Origin: Petunia secreta | Lineage: Eukaryota; Streptophyta; Magnoliopsida; Solanales; Solanaceae | Assembly (NCBI GenBank): GCA_029990175.1 | Contig: JARKIP010000038.1 | Coordinates: 29,457,501-29,521,500 of the forward strand | Length of the DNA: 64,000 nt | Direction of reading: 5' to 3' | In this document: positions 34,847-46,479 of the stretch, in pieces | How positions within the stretch are numbered: position 1 is the stretch's first letter | Layout: each line of letters starts with the position of its first letter | Position numbers and translations under genes: made by a program | The notes under the pieces: model-generated | Told to the model about the DNA's origin: nothing | Database searches by the model: none | The model's input: only the letters and a program-made list of their open reading frames with translations

Positions 34847-37800
34847 CTAGTATAGTACCCGCGCGATGCGCGGTCGATATCAACATAAATTGATCATAGC
34901 AAATTGTATATATTAAAGTAAAAATATAAAATCTTGATATGAGTTTATTTAGCATTGTGGTTCCCTAATATTATTATTTTTTTTCTTTTGATTGAAATCC
35001 ACCCACTAAACGATGGCATAAGAAGAAATTTTGAGATTTTAATGTTAAATTAATTTAAAAGACAAAATTTGATACACAAACTAATCATAGAGTTTGTGAT
35101 GCAAGTACTTTATTGACCAGTATGGTTTTTGAACCCTAAAAAAATTCATACATGCATTCATAGTGACCTATAATTCATACTTGCATGCGTAATAATACAC
35201 ATGTAGGTTAGTATCCTATACAAAAGATAAAACATATCGAATGATACTATACAAATTAAATTTTACTTGAGTTAGTGATCAACAATAAAAGGAGGAAAGG
35301 AAATCCTATTATTTGATTTATTTAGGTATATGTATCTAATAGGTGATAAGATTCAACTACTAACTTAACCACACATGAGTGCCATTTTTATGTTTTCATG
35401 TTTTTTTTTTTTTCTGTCATTCTTCTTTCTATGCCATCTTTTTATTTTGTGCTACGCACATTTTTCACCACGAAGAGAACTATATCATTTATTTTCATGG
35501 TAGTAAACAAATAAAGAGTTTTTGAAAAGGTGTAGCATTAGAGGTGAGTAGCTAATTAAGAACTTTCTTTTGAGTTCAAGTAACTTTTTCTTCTCAATTT
35601 CTCTATCTCTAAACCCTAAACCAACCGGACTACTGAAACTCCGAAAGGCAACTTAAGTGAATTGAGTGTTTAATTTAATAAATTAATTTTTCATTACCGC
35701 AATATGAAAACTATAAAGAAAAATGATAAAACAAAGAAAAAATTCACTAAAGAGAAATTTTTTATTTACAATATATAATTATTCATGATCTATATCAACA
35801 AAGACTCAAAATATTATATATAACCAAAATACGTACACTATCTCTATTTTTTCTTATAAAGAAGTTAAAACATATATAAAAGCAAATTGAAAATAGTACC
35901 CTAAGTTTGTCGGCTTATTTGTACTAAAATATGTTTATGAACAGACGATATAATTTTTTTAGTATTCGGGCGAGTGGTAGACTTAATTATGACCAAATAT
36001 CTCACGTATCCAGAAAAAAAGTTATTTAGTCATAATGCATGTAAATACAATCTGCAAAACATATTGCTATGCTAGAAAAAACAATTGAAAAAACAGTTAA
36101 GAGGGACTATAGATTGCATAACAAAATTTGAAAGTTTAAAAGTCATCAGAACATAGACGGGAGGAAAATAGGAGATTCAAAGATTTCATAACATTAAATT
36201 TCCAAAGTATTTCGATCATTATCAAGCTATGCAACACACTCAAAGTCCATATAGATGGGGTGTATATATTAAGTAACTGGAAGAATGTCTATTCTCAGTA
36301 CCAATCAATAGGATATCTAAAAACTAAATTACAATAAAGTTCCAGCCTTTCAACTGTGATTTCTTTAACTTTGATGTTATTTTAGGTTTGAATGCATCAG
36401 CAATGTCTAGTTCATTGGACATTTGAAATGATAAAAATTATTACTTAAAAAATAATATCTATGTCTAACTGTAAATTTAGTTCAATTCATAACAAAATGG
36501 TCCACTTCTGGTCCTGACTTTGTTACACTTGTGTATGTTGTTCATTCTTCATATTCTAGATAGGATAAATTGATCGAAGCAGTTAGCAATATAAAGAGGT
36601 TCTTGATTATATAAATCTGTCGGGACTGAGAAATACTATCTATGCATAATAACAACAAAGGGATTGAATAATGCAAAATATAGAACGTCACGTAATCTTC
36701 CAAACCATTTTGAAATATGAAGGAAAAAGACAAATATAAGGATGGAGATATCAACTCTGTAAAGACTTCTAATATCATCTTCATGAATCGGCGGAAAACC
36801 TAACAATCCATCAATTTATATTGAAGATAAAAGAAATCAGATTTACCTCTGGAATACTCCAACCACCAACTATTCCTCATCTCCTGTCACCGACACTCCT
36901 GATAAAAAAAATAAATGATGAGAATAACACAGTCACAATAAAGAACGAATGCAATATAACATACTATGAGAAATCTCCAAAATTTTGATTCTGCAATTGA
37001 AGGACACGGTAGCGAAAGGAATTAGAGAAGACCAAGAAAAAATTACAAATATAATCGTAAAAATAAAGATCTTATGACTAACCTTTACGTGAATAGCAAT
37101 AATAATCTTGTAATTCATCTCTCATTCGTTGAATCGTTTTCACACCCATTTCAAGTATAGAGTTGATCAGCAATTTTAGAGCATGATAATTGAAATAACA
37201 TTGTGACATCACAAAATATGTATACAGATTATAAATATGCCATTCTAGAGATTTTCCGTGATAAAGACACGTATAGAGTTATTTAAATACAGTTGAGAGA
37301 GTTTTTAAGATGAGAAGATTTAGGAGGACTTTATAACGGAGCAAACTGCTTCATGGTAAAACTGTAGTAGTTTCCAGATTTTACAAACAACTACCCACGT
37401 TCTTACCCATTATCTACGTTCTTTAATTAACTTCATGCACAAAAGCAAATAACCACCATTTCATCCACTTTATGTTACCAAAGTAGTGATAATTTTTTGA
37501 AGAACATAAGGTTTACAAAATTGGAATATTTCAAGATAAGGTATAGTTGTAAAAGACAAATATCTCAGTAATAACTGTTGAGATAATATTATCCTGCACA
37601 GTTAAATTCACATAAGCTACTTTTTAGGAGGACCCATCATGGATGAAACTCCTCCATCGTCCAATATATTAAAAGGGACGTGGAACAGTTTATCTTTCAG
37701 TTACTTTATTATTAAAAAAAGTCAACTTTAAAAACTTATCTTTAAATATTAAATATTAAAAAAATTTGTATTATCTTTCATGGCATCTCAGATTTATAAA

Positions 37801-38179
37801 AAGATGAGTTTTTATTATAATTATTGAAAGATACTACACATATATTCCATTATTTTCTTTGGCTTTCATTACTATTTTATTATTCATTATTAAACTATAC
37901 AAAAAGGCTCTCCAGAAAAAGCTACTTCTTCCACAATGTGATATTTGATTTTAGAAAGGACGTGGATCAAACATTTCTTTCTCTTTGTTATTTAAATTCA
38001 AAACTTTTAAACTTTAAAATTCAAATTCTTCCCACTAAGTAATTAACCATTTAACTAATTAATCATAAACTAACTAATTAGTTAATTGTCCTAAAAATCA
38101 ATACATGGCTTTTTCTTGACATGCCACTTGGCTACTTTTTATAGGCTACTACATTCCTTTTAATATATATATATATAGA
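34847..38179 (-). mobile_element. Non-autonomous Helitron, 3333 bp, both ends visible
   Basis: On the minus strand the element begins TCTATATATATA...TTAAAAGGAATG at 38179, a usual Helitron 5' start in plants. It ends with a GC hairpin, eight bases, then CTAG at 34847. The base before the start is A (38180) and the base after the end is T (34846), so the element sits in an AT dinucleotide without target duplication, as Helitrons do. No Rep/helicase reading frame is present; all open frames inside are short and unrecognised. A second 5'-like ATATATTAAAAGGGACGTGG, in the other orientation, lies at about 37668. Confidence 0.75.
34859..34873 (-). terminator. Terminal hairpin of the Helitron
   Basis: CCGCGCATCGCGCGG, a 6-bp perfect stem with a 3-base loop, followed eight bases later by CTAG. 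Such hairpins mark the rolling-circle termination site of Helitrons. Confidence 0.75.
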
Positions 38180-38453
38180 TAACAGTAGACTCCCCCTCTC
38201 ATTAGCAAAAGAAAATAAAACAATTGAGAGCATTCAACAAAACCAAAGAGAGTAAAAGCAGTAACTGTAGAGAAATCTCACTGTGAAGATGAACACCTCC
38301 GACTTTAACTTTGATATATCATGTGAAATACGAGAGATTGATGTCAAAAGTGATGGAAAATGATTGGTGTATTTCAAAAATTTTGTCCATGTGTTTTTGG
38401 ATAATTTCTTGCATGGAAAAACTTATACAAATGGCAAACTCCTACATACGCAC
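38180..38453. other. Intergenic; short unrecognised open frame
   Basis: An ATG at 38289 opens 24 codons (MNTSDFNFDISCEIREID...) ending at TGA. Upstream is A-rich leader-like sequence. This could be the stranded start of a gene interrupted by transposons, but nothing supports it further. Confidence 0.25.
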
Positions 38454-38660
38454 AGTGGCGGAGCCACATGGCGGTACGTGGGTTAAATTTAATTATTTAT
38501 AACTAAATATTACATTTTGAACACCCTTGTCATAACTAATAGTGCTAGCCTAATAGTGTAGGGTGGTCAAATTTAGCTAAACAATCTGGGATAAAATTTC
38601 ATCTTGTACATTTTGAAGTTTTTTTGAAGCTTGAACACCCTTAAAAAAATTTCTGCTGCA
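38454..38660. mobile_element. hAT-type MITE remnant
   Basis: It starts CAGTGGCGGAGCCACATGG, the terminus of a family very common in Solanaceae, and includes the typical TTGAACACCC blocks at 38518 and 38631. The matching inverted end at the right is degraded or missing. Confidence 0.5.
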
Positions 38661-39319
38661 TACAAATGGCAAGATAAAAACAAGTATCTTTATGCATGAA
38701 AGCCTTTGAAAATGTGGAAAATGTACTCTTACACTTGGCATGACCTAAGACTAGTGTCTAATAACATTTTACAAGTGGCCATAAAGACAATCCAAGTGTC
38801 TTCATGCATGAAATGGCTCCTACACTTGGCATTCTTCTTCTACACTTGTCTAGCTAGTGTCAATCATTGCTACCTATAAATAGCCTCATGATTAGCCAAG
38901 TTTGTCATCCGAAAATACACCACAAAACATTTTCTATAGCCTTCGTCATTACTAATGAATAGTTCCTTTGTCTATTTATCTCATTAAGTATTAGTAGCAT
39001 TATTTCTTTTATTGTTCTACTTCGGATTGCTCCCTCGGTTCCTTTTATCACTTAGTGACTTGTTGGGTTAACATAAATAATTATTTTGATTCTTGATCCC
39101 TCTACTATAATAGAGAAAGACTTGTTTTGTCCTGCAGAAATATTTCAGGCTGCTGAAATAGTTTTTTAGGACAGTGACTAGCACGATCCAAAGTATTATG
39201 CATCTTAGAGAATATTTATATCCTTTTAATTTATTGTAATCAACAATATTTTCATCATACGTTATTATTACTATTATTGTTGTTGTTATTATTGTTATTA
39301 TTATTCCTATTGTGCCAGC
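38661..39319. other. Unclassified, LTR-like promoter text
   Basis: The part at 38690-38880 has reiterated ACACTTGGCAT and TGCATGAAA words followed by TATAAATA (38875-38882), as in the U3 region of an LTR or in a plant promoter. No downstream gene is seen. CTCCCTCGGTTCC at about 39031 may be a lone Stowaway end. A TTA/TTG microsatellite is at 39265-39312. Confidence 0.35.
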
Positions 39320-39485
39320 AAAAAGATCATACTAGAGTGGTAAGTACCACTCACCCTCGACTAAAATCTTAGGTTTTAGCCAGGAATAAGTCATGTTTTT
39401 CGTGGAGAGCTCTTTACTACCATTCTAAGACTTTCTTAAGCGAATTTAGTGTAATCGGGTCCCAAAACGAGATCTAGCAACGAAA
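39320..39485 (+). mobile_element. SINE fragment, SolS-like
   Basis: The text GAGTGGTAAGTACCACTCACC (degenerate box A region), then a changed box B, then GGAATAAGTCATG, GAGAGCTCTTTACTACC and AAGCGAATTTAGTGTAATCGGG parallels the body of SolS-type tRNA-derived SINEs of Solanaceae. It is diverged, and its tail is not clear. Confidence 0.45.
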
Positions 39486-39621
39486 GACCGTTGATGAATA
39501 ATGAAGACTTGTCAAAGAATTACTACTAACAAAGTAACAGTAACTTTTTACTTCAACACTAACCCTTAGGATCAAGGTATGATTCTATCTCATCTAACTT
39601 AGATTTTAACTCAAGACCTTT

Positions 39622-39747
39622 TGTTGTGAGCACATCTTCCACATTGATAAAAAAAGAGAGATGCTAATGGGTATATATAGACTAAGTGTGCTCTCCCACC
39701 TACTAGACTAGTCTTTTGTGTTGGGCTCTCCTATTTGGTCTATAACA
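39622..39747 (+). repeat. Left LTR of the TRIM
   Basis: 126 bp, TGTTGTGAGCACATC...GGTCTATAACA. It contains GGGTATATATAGAC, a possible TATA box. Confidence 0.85.
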
Positions 39748-39970
39748 TTGGTGCTTTCATTGAGAGTTCTCGCTTGAGGGCCATAACTCGGAGTGGTGGC
39801 CTACGCCAGGAGTGGTGGCCTGGACTCAAGGGGATACCAGCTGTGACCAACGGGATACTCGGAGTGGTGGCTTGTGCCAGGAGTGGTGGCCTGGACCTAA
39901 GAGGGGTGCCAGCCGTGACCAACTGGACAACCGTGACCAACAAGGTCGTTGGTCTTCAAGCGGAGGCGAT

Positions 39971-40093
39971 TGTTCTGAGCACATCTCCCACATTGGTAAA
40001 AAAGAGAGATGCTAATGGGTATATAGACTAAATGGGCTCTCCCACCTACTAGACTAGTATTTTGGGTTGGGCTCTCCTATTTGGTCTATAACA
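39971..40093 (+). repeat. Right LTR of the TRIM
   Basis: 123 bp, TGTTCTGAGCACATC...GGTCTATAACA. It differs from the left copy by about seven substitutions and two small indels. Confidence 0.85.
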
Positions 40094-40097
40094 CTTT

Positions 40098-41045
40098 TTG
40101 CCTACTCTAGAGAGAGTAAAATTTATTTATTTAATTGTCTCTTCGACAAGTTTTCATTCATACAAGTTTAATCTAGTGATGCCTTTTGTTGCACAGAAGT
40201 AAATGATTACAACATCTCGGTCCTCAACCATGAACTGATTAATTAATGCAACATCATGATGGCAATGCCTTTTTTTCTATATTTGTCACTAATTATGTGA
40301 AAAAGCCTACTGGAGTCTAGAATTGTTGTTAGACTTGGTGTACCCAAAGTGACACTAGAAGGGGTGAATAATGACACTACCTGATTCTTATTTTTACTGA
40401 AAATCTACTTAAAGGGAAACATGTTCTCTTTTATCTGAAACAGTTTATATGCAGAAAGTAAACTTGTACACAATATTTTACGTAAAAAAACCCCTTGCTC
40501 AAGGGAGAAAAAAACACGACACAGACTTGGAAAATTGAAATAACTCACTAAAACACAAGCAAGTTTATGTTAAAAACAAATAACTAAGGACTAAAACTCT
40601 AGCCTAAGTTCAAGCAAACTAAACTCTAGTTTAAATGGTCCACTCAAAACATTCTCAAGATATCCTAATAAAATACTTTAAAAGGCTGAATTAGGATTAT
40701 AAATCCAGTTCAATAACTAATAATCAACGAACTAAAACTGAAACTGATTTCTATTTGATTCTTCAATTGTTGTTCTTCTGATTTACTCGCTTCTCATAAA
40801 TTATTTTTATGGCTTTTCTCTGAGTGAATAAATGATCCAACTATAGGACTCTATTCAAGCTCATATACGTGCGACTCATAGGGTCTGCAAGCTTCGCGTG
40901 CCTCTTACTGTGAATAGAACATCTCGACTTTAATGTTGCTTCCTTATTTGTGCAAGCGACTTGTGGTACGTAGACTTGTTTCATAATAAGAATTGCACAA
41001 AGTTGACTCTCAAGGGAATCCTACTTAATGACACCCATTTGCCTC
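40098..41045. other. Intergenic repeats, no gene recognised
   Basis: The text near 40330-40380 (CCCAAAGTGACACTAGAAGGGGTG) resembles a common Solanaceae repeat start, but no element could be delimited. No coding region is supported. Confidence 0.35.
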
Positions 41046-41428
41046 CGAATCGGTTAGAGTTCGAAACAAGGCTCGACTTATTGGAACTCATGGGTAAGAC
41101 TTGGAGTCGCCAACTAACATATTTTTTAACTAGGCGTATTAGGGCACCTACTTTTGTTTCTAGCCAATTTTATAATTAACCCCGGAACTTAGTCTATGAA
41201 TCAAAAATTCTAGGTAAGTATTCAAGTTAACCCGAGAGGAAGCTGTTATGCACCTCGTCAGGTTCCACCAAATGTAGTTACTGGCCGGACTAATTAATTG
41301 GGATTCGAAAGATAATCTAACTAAGCAATATACGTATAATAATTAAATAAAAGGTATGATTCACTAATTTTTTTTCTTTGGTAAACCTCAACCAAAAGGT
41401 ACTTCGCAAAATGAAAACAAATGAAATA

Positions 41429-41662
41429 CTCCCTCCGTCCCAAAATGAGTGTTTGCCTTCCCTTTTTGGTTTGTCCATGAGTGCCTCTTTCCTTTTATGG
41501 CAACTCTTTAAATGTAAGATTTGTTTTGGACCACAGGATTTAAAGACTCTGGCCCACATTACACACACCTTTCATTTTAAACCACAGAATTTAAAAGTCT
41601 TCCTTATTTTCTTAAACTCTGTGCCCAGTCAAACCCAGATACTCATTTTGGGACAGAGGGAG
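41429..41662. mobile_element. Stowaway-type MITE, 234 bp
   Basis: Inverted ends CTCCCTCCGTCCCAAAATGA and TCATTTTGGGACAGAGGGAG are nearly perfect, and TA flanks both sides (41427-41428, 41663-41664). It is inserted in dispersed repeat copy B. Confidence 0.9.
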
Positions 41663-41831
41663 TAGTATGTCGAAAATAAACAAAATGACACAATTGAATA
41701 ATGCAATAATAAATTGAATTCGAGACGCCTCTGGAGCGTCGTCTTTAACGTATGCAAATATACATCACAAAAAATAAAATTAAATTAGTATTATAATTAA
41801 TTAAATAAAAATAAAAGTAAAATAAAGGGAT

Positions 41832-42018
<187 letters not shown>

Positions 42019-42180
42019 TAATAATAAAATAAGAAAAAAAATGAATATTGTAAAAATTTAGGCTCGGATCAGTGTATTGTATCAAGTAGAGGTTAGGGAC
42101 GTCGCACGGCTGCACCGGCCGGTTTCCATGCCAAATACTATCAGTCTCACCACTCTACCGTTGCTTACTTTGCAAAGCAA

Positions 42181-43390
42181 ACGTATTGTCATCGCCTATT
42201 TTATTTTCAGAGGGACACTGCCACCCCACTCCCCTGTTGTACTATTCCTGCTTGATCTCCCATGTTCCCGTTCTCACTTTCCGATCTATTTTCGTTTTGA
42301 ATTGCTCGCTGGTGGTGGTGGTGGTGGGTGTAATGAGGGTGTAAGGATGAAGAAGACTGAAGGGTGTGTTTGTCTGGTTTTGTGGTTGTTTATTCTAGGT
42401 GTGTGTACGCATTTCTCGATCTGTCTTTGTGTAATGGTGTATGTGTGTATTGTACTGTTAAAGAGAGTGTGATGTGTATGTAGTGATCAGGGAAGGTCTG
42501 ATGTGTATAATGGTGGAGTTGAAAGAGGAGGTGGATAAAGGGGGTGTGTGTGTGTCACTGTCTGTGTATGAAGATGAGACATGGCATGGTGTATCTCCTT
42601 GGTGCCACTGGTTACTGTCTTCATTTTTTACCTGTTCGTGTGTATCTATATGTGTAGGTGAGGCCCTTGATGATATGGTGTGTATGAAGACAAAGTTTAT
42701 ATAAGAATACTTAGAAAGATAACCGTTGGGAATTTTCCAAAATGGGGAGAGGTAAGATTGAAGGTTTTTGAGTGATTTGAGAAGATTGAAGTGACTTAAG
42801 CGAGGAAGACAATTGGGGAGAAGATAATGGGATAGTGATATGGGGGATGAACTTGGACGGGCTTTGTTAAAATAAAAGGAGTGATTTTTTGTTAGCAAAA
42901 TATGGAAGAGATTTTGAATATAAGGAGTTCACCTAGACCATCTTTTGTCTAGGTTCAAAGAGGAAAGAATTTGAATTTCAAAGGATTGTGTGAACTCTGA
43001 AATAAATTAAACGATGGTATTTTAATCAAACTATTATTTAACTTAAAGGTGCGGATTAAAAAAACTATAAATAATATGTATTTTTATATAATGAAGGAAT
43101 AAAAATGCTCACATAGCCACAATTGGGGTCAAATTTAAATTAGATAAGTATAAAATAGTTACAAATAAATATTTAAATGTTATAAATACACACATAGCTA
43201 CAGTTTTGACATGTACTTCATATATAGCATAGATGATGCAAATTACATAATATAACTATGATTAAATATATAGTGTATAAATAGGTAATAACATATGTAA
43301 TTGTATGCCTCCTAATGCAAATTTCATCAAACAGCCAATATTGCACATTTAGGTTAAATATAGCCAATTTATGGAAAAATGAGGGACAAA
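42181..43390. other. Intergenic, no gene recognised
   Basis: Overlapping open frames on both strands at 42077-42898 show low-complexity GTGTGTATG-type text, no conserved motif, and no support as genes. The rest is AT-rich. Confidence 0.35.
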
Positions 43391-43394
43391 TGGG

Positions 43395-43600
43395 TGTCAA
43401 CACTACTCACATGACCAACCTTAATACAATCTCATATGCACCAGGTCTTCAGAGTTCCTCCTAGACACACCATCACCTGCATTTTTGTGAACTTGGTCCT
43501 CTTTGCTTGTTCCTCAGGTTTGTCTATCATCAAAATCATATTCCAACAAATTCCCCTCTTTTTGATGTTGACAAATTAATGTTGCTGGAGACCTGTTGCA
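43395..43600 (-). mobile_element. Ty1/copia 3' end fragment (polypurine tract plus LTR start)
   Basis: On the minus strand GTCAACATCAAAAAGAGGGGAATT is followed by TGTTGGAATATG at about 43547. The CATCAAAAAGGGGGAGATT / TGTTGG junction is typical of the polypurine tract and LTR start of a large plant copia group. The LTR would run leftward to about 43395. The rest of the element is not recognisable. Confidence 0.5.
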
Positions 43601-44455
43601 CTAATGACTACATCCACCCAATATAGTAAAATAAACAAAATAAACTGAGTAAATGTAGGTAGAACATGGTCAGAAAACACAGACAGTGGCATAACCCCCA
43701 TCATACATTCTCTTCCCCTTTTGACATCATAAAAAAGATGCAACACCTACATAGACAAATCAATCCCAGAAAGAGTGGATGAAAAGGAAATCGATTTTAG
43801 GATAAAAAGGGAAGATAAAGGAGGGAATTACATGAATAAAGGATTAATTTTGGGGGAGATGAGAGATAACTGACTTTTATGGACTCACTAACAGATTTCT
43901 ATTAGTTTTAATATATATGTATATCTTGATGTTCGTTTAAAAATCCAGCTGGACGTAAAGACCATCCAAAAAATTTCACGCAGTTCCCTCCATAAGCACT
44001 GGTCTTACCAATTTGCCCCCACTTTCAAATGTTTTAAGTAAATGCCCTCCACATCATCCCTCACTATGCGAAAGGAATATTTTTCCCTGGCAATTCACAT
44101 GGAACAGTCTCCTTCTCTCTTTGCTTCTTCCTTTCCTTCTCTTCTTCCTCCTTCATTTCCTTCTTTCTTCTTTGTGTCCTAGAGAGATTTAGGAATCTGT
44201 AAAAGTTTTATTTCTTTTATTATTTTTCTTTAATTTGTGTTATAATGTAATTTTTATTTTTCCTAATTCTTTATTTGTATTTATATTTTTCTGTATTTCT
44301 TTTTGATAATTATTATCTATACACTTATCTCTAAGTTTTTTTCCATTTTGATTGATGATCGTTGAATTAAATTTGACGTTCATGTAAATTTTTTTACTTC
44401 TTATGCTTGATTAAGATGATTTTAAGGTTCTTATTGACAATAGCAATTAGATATT
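43601..44455. other. Left flank of the hairpin repeat array
   Basis: No gene is seen. The text at 43980-44075 (CTCCATAAGCACTGGTCTTACC) is loosely an inverse complement of 45765-45820 (GGAGGGTAGTTTTGC, AAACCACTG). CTGTAAAAGTTTTA at 44196 is echoed by CTGTAAAAGTTATA at 45641. The array may thus lie inside a non-autonomous transposon spanning about 43.98-45.82 kb. Confidence 0.3.
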
Positions 44456-44790
44456 GTTGTTGCTCATTGCACAGAGCTTAAAGTCATGGCTATTGCCATT
44501 AATGCAGAGACTTTCTCTGCAAGACCTATTGCACAGAGATTAAAGTCTTGGCTATTTCCAAGACTTGAAGAGGCTTTCTCTGCAAGTTGCCTATTACATA
44601 GATCTTAAAGTCCTGGCTATTGCCAATACTTGCAGAGACTTTGTCTGCAGGTTGCTTATTACACCAGATCGTAAAGTATTGGCAAGTGCCAATACTTTCA
44701 GAGACTTCCCCTACAAGTTGTCTCCTTCCACCCGACCTTAGAGTATTGGCTTTGCCAAAAGCTGCAGAGAATTTGGTAACATCACTTGGG
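44456..44790. repeat. Hairpin minisatellite, block 1 (about five units of 62-66 bp)
   Basis: Each unit reads roughly TTGCACAGAGCTTAAAG, TCTTGGC, a short loop, GCCAAGACTT, then GCAGAGA-CTT-TCTCTGC. Two hairpins per unit result. In unit 2 the first has a perfect 9-bp stem (44543-44551 with 44558-44566). Units 1-4 are clear; unit 5 is degenerate. Confidence 0.85.
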
Positions 44791-44929
44791 TGGTATTACC
44801 ATTGATAAAAGAAGTTGGTTTCTTAATTTCTCCAGTGATAAGTTGACCCTTAATGAAGATGTTCGTAACTTTCATTCAATCTTGTTTTTATTTTTCTTGT
44901 GTTAGATTCCACTTTGATTTCCTAGTTAA

Positions 44930-45560
44930 GGCGCCCATTATACAAAAGCTTGAACAATGTGCAATAACCAAGACTTGCGCAGACTTTCTCGCAAATTACC
45001 AAATGCAACAAGGCTTGAAGTCTTGGAAATTGCCAAGAAGTCTATGCAAGGTGCTCATTGCACCAGAGCTTGAACTATTGGTAATAGCCAAGACTTGAAG
45101 AGACTTTCTCTGCAAATTACCCACTGCAACAGGGCTTGAAGTCTTGACAATTGCCAAGAAGTCGGTGCAAGGTGTCTATTGCGGCAGAGCTTGAACTCTT
45201 GGCAATAGCCAAGACTTGCATAGACTTTCTCTGCAAATTGGCCACTACAACAGGGCTTGAAGTCTTGGCAATTGCCAGGAAGTCTTTGTAAGGTGCCCAT
45301 TGCACCAGAGAATAAACGCCTGGCTGTAGAGACTTTCTTTTGCAAGTTGGCCACTACTAAAAAGCTTGAAGTCTTGTCAATTGCCAGGGAAGTCTGTGTA
45401 AGATGCCATTGCACTAGAGCTTAAACACTTTGCATAGCCAAGATTTGCATAGACAAGTTGCACATTGCAACAGAGCTTAAAGTTTTCGCAATTGCCAAGA
45501 AGTCTGTGTAAGGTGCCCACTGCCAAGAAGTTTGTATAAGATACCAATTTTCATAGATTT
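44930..45560. repeat. Hairpin minisatellite, block 2 (five dimeric units of about 110-121 bp)
   Basis: The units alternate between a long form (about 67 bp, ending GACTTTCTCTGCAAATT) and a short form (about 53 bp, ending AAGAAGTCTGTGTAAG). This gives a higher-order period: starts near 44931, 45051, 45172, 45293, 45403 and 45512. Both forms contain TCTTGGCAAT and ATTGCCAAGA arms, so each can fold. Long open frames in this block, for example 45055-45414 on the minus strand, merely translate the repeat. Confidence 0.85.
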
Positions 45561-46230
45561 TCTACAAGGTTATCCAAATGAATGTAAGAGAGTGGGAATT
45601 TGAAGGAATCTAACATTGAATTTTCGTTTCAATGAAGGAATCTGTAAAAGTTATAGGTTTTTAGGGTTTAGAGATTATTTGAATGAAGAAAAGGAATGGG
45701 AGAATAGTGTGAGTCTTTTTATTAGTTGTAAGGGTATTTTCGTCCGAAATAAGTTTCATTAAACAAATGGAGGGTAGTTTTGCTAAACCACTGTTACTGA
45801 GGATATTTTGGCAAACCATTGCTTCCCGTGTCATATTTTTGCAATTCAGCCAAGACTATCTCTGTCCACTTTTGCATCCTTAAGGCCCTTTTATATCCTA
45901 ACCTATATATAAAGGGTAAAAATGTTGCTTGGGCCATAGATAAGGGACTATTAAATGTTTTCCTCAATGAATATGACTTTGAATCGGAGGGTGTGTTTTG
46001 TATAAAAGAAAACATTTTTCAAAAATTATCTTTTGTTAATATAAAATATCTAATATGTTATAGCATCCAAGAAATTGATTGATTCGTTTTAAAAATAATT
46101 GACTTTCATACTTATTTTCTAGTGTTTGGTAGTAAAAGATTAATAAATAATTTTCTAGTGTAGTACTTTCTAATATAACTGTTTGGGTTGGGGTGGGGTG
46201 GTAGGAGGTTAAGTGCAGGGGTTGTGAGGT
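45561..46230. other. Right flank of the hairpin array, no gene recognised
   Basis: AT-rich. GGAATCTGTAAAAGTT at 45637 echoes the left flank. No coding signal. Confidence 0.35.
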
Positions 46231-46255
46231 GGGGTAAGGGTGAGATGGGGTGCGG
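46231..46255 (+). other. Potential G-quadruplex in a G-rich strand
   Basis: Four G runs (GGGG, GGG, GGGG, GGG) separated by TAA, TGAGAT and TGC fit the canonical quadruplex pattern. They lie in a G-rich, C-poor stretch at 46165-46380. Confidence 0.6.
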
Positions 46256-46479
46256 GTGGTAGAAGGGTGGGTGTAAGTGTGAAGGTCGAAGGTGGGGAGC
46301 TAGGGTGCGCGCTGTGGATAGGGGTAGGGGTGGAAGGGATTGTAGGAGGTGAGAGTGGAGTGGTGTTGGGTAGGGAAGAGAGATTAAAGTGAATTCATCA
46401 TATTTGTAACTTGCTTTTCTTATTCTTATTAGAGAAATCATTTTCCTTTTAAATTATCTAAACATGAAAAATTTAAAAA

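Larger units (their letters stand above)
39622..40093 (+). mobile_element. Complete TRIM (miniature LTR retrotransposon), 472 bp
   Basis: Two direct terminal repeats (39622-39747 and 39971-40093, about 93 percent identical) start TGTT and end AACA. They flank 223 bp without coding capacity. One base after the left repeat is TGGTGCTTTCATTGAGAG, a primer-site-like sequence starting TGG. Before the right repeat is AAGCGGAGGCGA, a purine-rich tract. CTTT flanks both sides (39618-39621 and 40094-40097) as a short target duplication. The interior has two imperfect tandem copies of a roughly 72-bp unit with GAGTGGTGGCC words. It would need proteins from a full-length relative to move. Confidence 0.85.

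Noticed and set aside
42077..42898. Open frames on both strands with GTGTGT-rich content
   Set aside because: Low complexity, no conserved motif, no intron or promoter context.
45055..45414. Minus-strand open frame of 119 codons
   Set aside because: It merely translates the hairpin minisatellite units, whose periods keep the frame open.
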